A stretch of 64,000 nucleotides of DNA from an uncultured Oscillospiraceae bacterium (GTDB lineage Bacteria > Bacillota > Clostridia > Oscillospirales > Acutalibacteraceae), in the NCBI GenBank assembly GCA_900539845.1, contig UQDP01000001.1:205100-269099 (forward strand). Direction: 5' to 3'. The notes under the pieces were generated by a model. It did no database searches. It had not been told where the DNA came from and saw only the letters and a list, made by a program, of their open reading frames with translations. Of the stretch, positions 61,901-64,000 are shown one piece after another. Made by a program: the position numbers and the translations under genes. How positions within the stretch are numbered: position 1 is the first letter of the stretch; every line of letters starts with the position of its first letter.

Positions 61901-62812
61901 CAGATTATTCAAATCATAAGGCGTTTTCTGGTATACAAAATAGTTCAGCCAGTTGGAGAAGATCAGATTCCCCGCGCTTTTCCAATTCATCTTCGGCACA
62001 AGGTTTATGTCGTCGTTTGGAAAATAGTTTACCGGCTTTTTGATAGGCAGTCCTTTTTCCAGATCTCTGAAGTACTCTTTTGCAAGTGTATCACGGTCAT
62101 ATTCGCTGTGCCCTGTAACATAGAAATTGCGGCAGTCCATATCGGAAATGATATGGATCCCGGCTTCTTCGCTGTATGAGATGATCTGCAGGTCCTTGAC
62201 CTTTGCGATATCCGATGTGTTCAGCTCCCATTCACGGGAATGCGGCACGTAAAAAACATCGTCCATACCCCGCATAAGCGGATGTGTAACATCAAGACTG
62301 ATATGAGGATAAACACCAAACCTTTTTTCGGGCAGGTCGCGCGGTTTTACCCCGTATTTGTAATACAAAGCGGCAAACGCTCCCCAGCACAGATACATCG
62401 TTGAGTATACGTTGGTTTTCGTCCAATCGAATATTTCGCAAAGCTCATCCCAAAAATCAACGTCTTCAAATTTAATGTCCGCCAGCGGCGCGCCGGTAAT
62501 GATCATTCCGTCATATCTGTTGTGTTTTACATCACGGAAGGTTTTGTAGAATTTAAGCATGTGCTCCACAGGCGTGTTTTTGGATACATGCGTAGATGCC
62601 TGCAAAAGCTCAACATTTATTTGCAGCGGAGAATTGGATAAAAGCCTAAGAAGCTGTGTTTCCGTAACGATTTTCGTCGGCATAAGATTCAGTATTATGA
62701 TGTTAAGCGGACGTATATCCTGCGTATCCGCCCTGCGGTTGCTCATAACAAATACGTTCTCAAGTTCAAGACTTTGCTTTGCCGGCAGCTCCTCGTCGAT
62801 TCTGATAGGCAT
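61898..62812 (-). CDS. metA: Homoserine O-acyltransferase MetA
   Basis: 304 residues. Activates homoserine for methionine synthesis with an acyl-CoA. Catalytic Cys142 in MYLCWGAFAALYY, the His-Glu pair in VTGHSEYD, and N-terminal NVFVMSNRRADTQDIRPL are conserved. At position 111, where Gly marks succinyl-CoA users and Glu acetyl-CoA users, this protein has Ala (TGAPLADI), so the acyl donor is unclear. AAAGGGGTG precedes the ATG. No SAM riboswitch was seen upstream. Confidence 0.93.
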   Translation of the reverse strand: MPIRIDEELPAKQSLELENVFVMSNRRADTQDIRPLNIIILNLMPTKIVTETQLLRLLSNSPLQINVELLQASTHVSKNTPVEHMLKFYKTFRDVKHNRYDGMIITGAPLADIKFEDVDFWDELCEIFDWTKTNVYSTMYLCWGAFAALYYKYGVKPRDLPEKRFGVYPHISLDVTHPLMRGMDDVFYVPHSREWELNTSDIAKVKDLQIISYSEEAGIHIISDMDCRNFYVTGHSEYDRDTLAKEYFRDLEKGLPIKKPVNYFPNDDINLVPKMNWKSAGNLIFSNWLNYFVYQKTPYDLNNL

Positions 62813-62964
62813 TTTATCACCCCTTTAATATAATGTAATAAAATAATATATACCGTTTAATAAGGTGAATTCAATTATAGCAAATAAAAAATACAAATGC
62901 AACCGCATTTTTTTGTGAAAAAAGACGAAAGCAAAAAAAATCTGAAATTTACCAAAAAAACTTG
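62813..62964. other. AT-rich intergenic region between metA and the rRNA promoter
   Basis: No gene, riboswitch or clear hairpin. It must hold the metA promoter on the minus strand, but no convincing one is picked out. Confidence 0.5.
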
Positions 62965-62993
62965 TTGACATTTCTTTTTTGATGTGGTAATAT
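62965..62993 (+). promoter_or_regulatory. rRNA operon promoter
   Basis: TTGACA, 17-base spacer, TAATAT, about 190 bases upstream of the mature 16S. Confidence 0.85.
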
Positions 62994-63179
62994 AGTCAAG
63001 CGCTCGAGAGAGGGCGCAGCAAAGGACCTTGAAAATTGAACAACGACGAAAGAAAAGGAACCCGAGATTCAAGAGAGTAAAGAAGTACTCGAGTAATAAA
63101 GGAACGACAGAGTTCGCGAGCGAAGAGCTTGAAGGATTGAGGTTGATACAGTTCCGGAAGGGACTGATATTGATAGAAT
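62994..63179 (+). other. 16S rRNA leader
   Basis: Purine-rich spacer with GGACCTTGAAAATTGAACAA and GAACGA segments typical of clostridial rrn leaders, where antitermination and RNase III processing signals lie. Confidence 0.65.

Positions 63180-64000
<821 letters not shown>

Noticed and set aside
62813..62960. Possible SAM riboswitch or T-box in front of metA
   Set aside because: The region is plain AT-rich sequence without SAM-I core motifs or a GGTACCGCGG word.

Overview
The window is a 64 kb chromosomal segment of a spore-forming, low-to-moderate GC Firmicute. The partial 16S rRNA at the right end reads as clostridial cluster IV (Oscillospirales/Ruminococcaceae type). The gene set agrees: sigK, a spoIIAA-spoIIAB-sigF operon, a GerW/YtfJ-type sporulation protein, ECF-type vitamin transport genes, a T-box in front of valS, and many TTG starts preceded by strong Shine-Dalgarno (SD) sequences. 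Naming the organism more closely is not possible from sequence reading alone.

Layout. Bases 1-1.3 kb are AT-rich and hold two zinc-ribbon genes and a small HTH regulator. Bases 1.3-16.7 kb are core genome: sigK, a cation diffusion facilitator, a probable iron-sulfur flavoprotein, ruvCAB, glmM, an rRNA-type methyltransferase, ecfA1-ecfA2-ecfT, truA, a DUF5711 gene, cvpA, pgsA and a ClpE-like ATPase. Five tRNAs (Gly, Arg, His, Gln, Lys) follow from one promoter. Bases 17.3-21.1 kb form a small accessory island downstream of tRNA-Lys. It has a ribbon-helix-helix/Fic module under three evenly spaced operator-like palindromes, a truncated tape-measure-like gene, a zinc-ribbon gene and a Cro/CI-type repressor with a divergent promoter.

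Bases 21-34 kb are dominated by metabolite transport and nucleobase salvage: an EamA transporter, a YgjP-type metallopeptidase, a FucO-like dehydrogenase, upp-uraA, an Mbeg1-like hydrolase, xpt, a BMP-type nucleoside ABC importer and hpt. Bases 34-45 kb hold a lipoprotein/two-component operon, a DUF1385 gene with prmC, an M50 protease, scpAB, a DUF2953 gene with gerW, a D,D-carboxypeptidase and rluB. Bases 45-48.5 kb encode three separate biotin-dependent carboxyltransferase parts resembling a soluble transcarboxylase. Bases 48.6-51.6 kb hold an epimerase and an ECF sigma/anti-sigma pair with a small secreted protein that may be its target.

The most unusual part is 51.7-53.3 kb. A probable 6S RNA is followed, after a divergently transcribed DUF1292 gene, by about 0.92 kb of non-coding DNA between a strong promoter and a strong terminator. 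It contains a clear three-way junction, several micro-ORFs and three copies of a GTCCAATG word. It is best read as a large ornate structured RNA, possibly ROOL-like. After it come uxaB-uxaA, T-box-valS, folC, spoIIAA-AB-sigF, metA (convergent) and the start of an rRNA operon.
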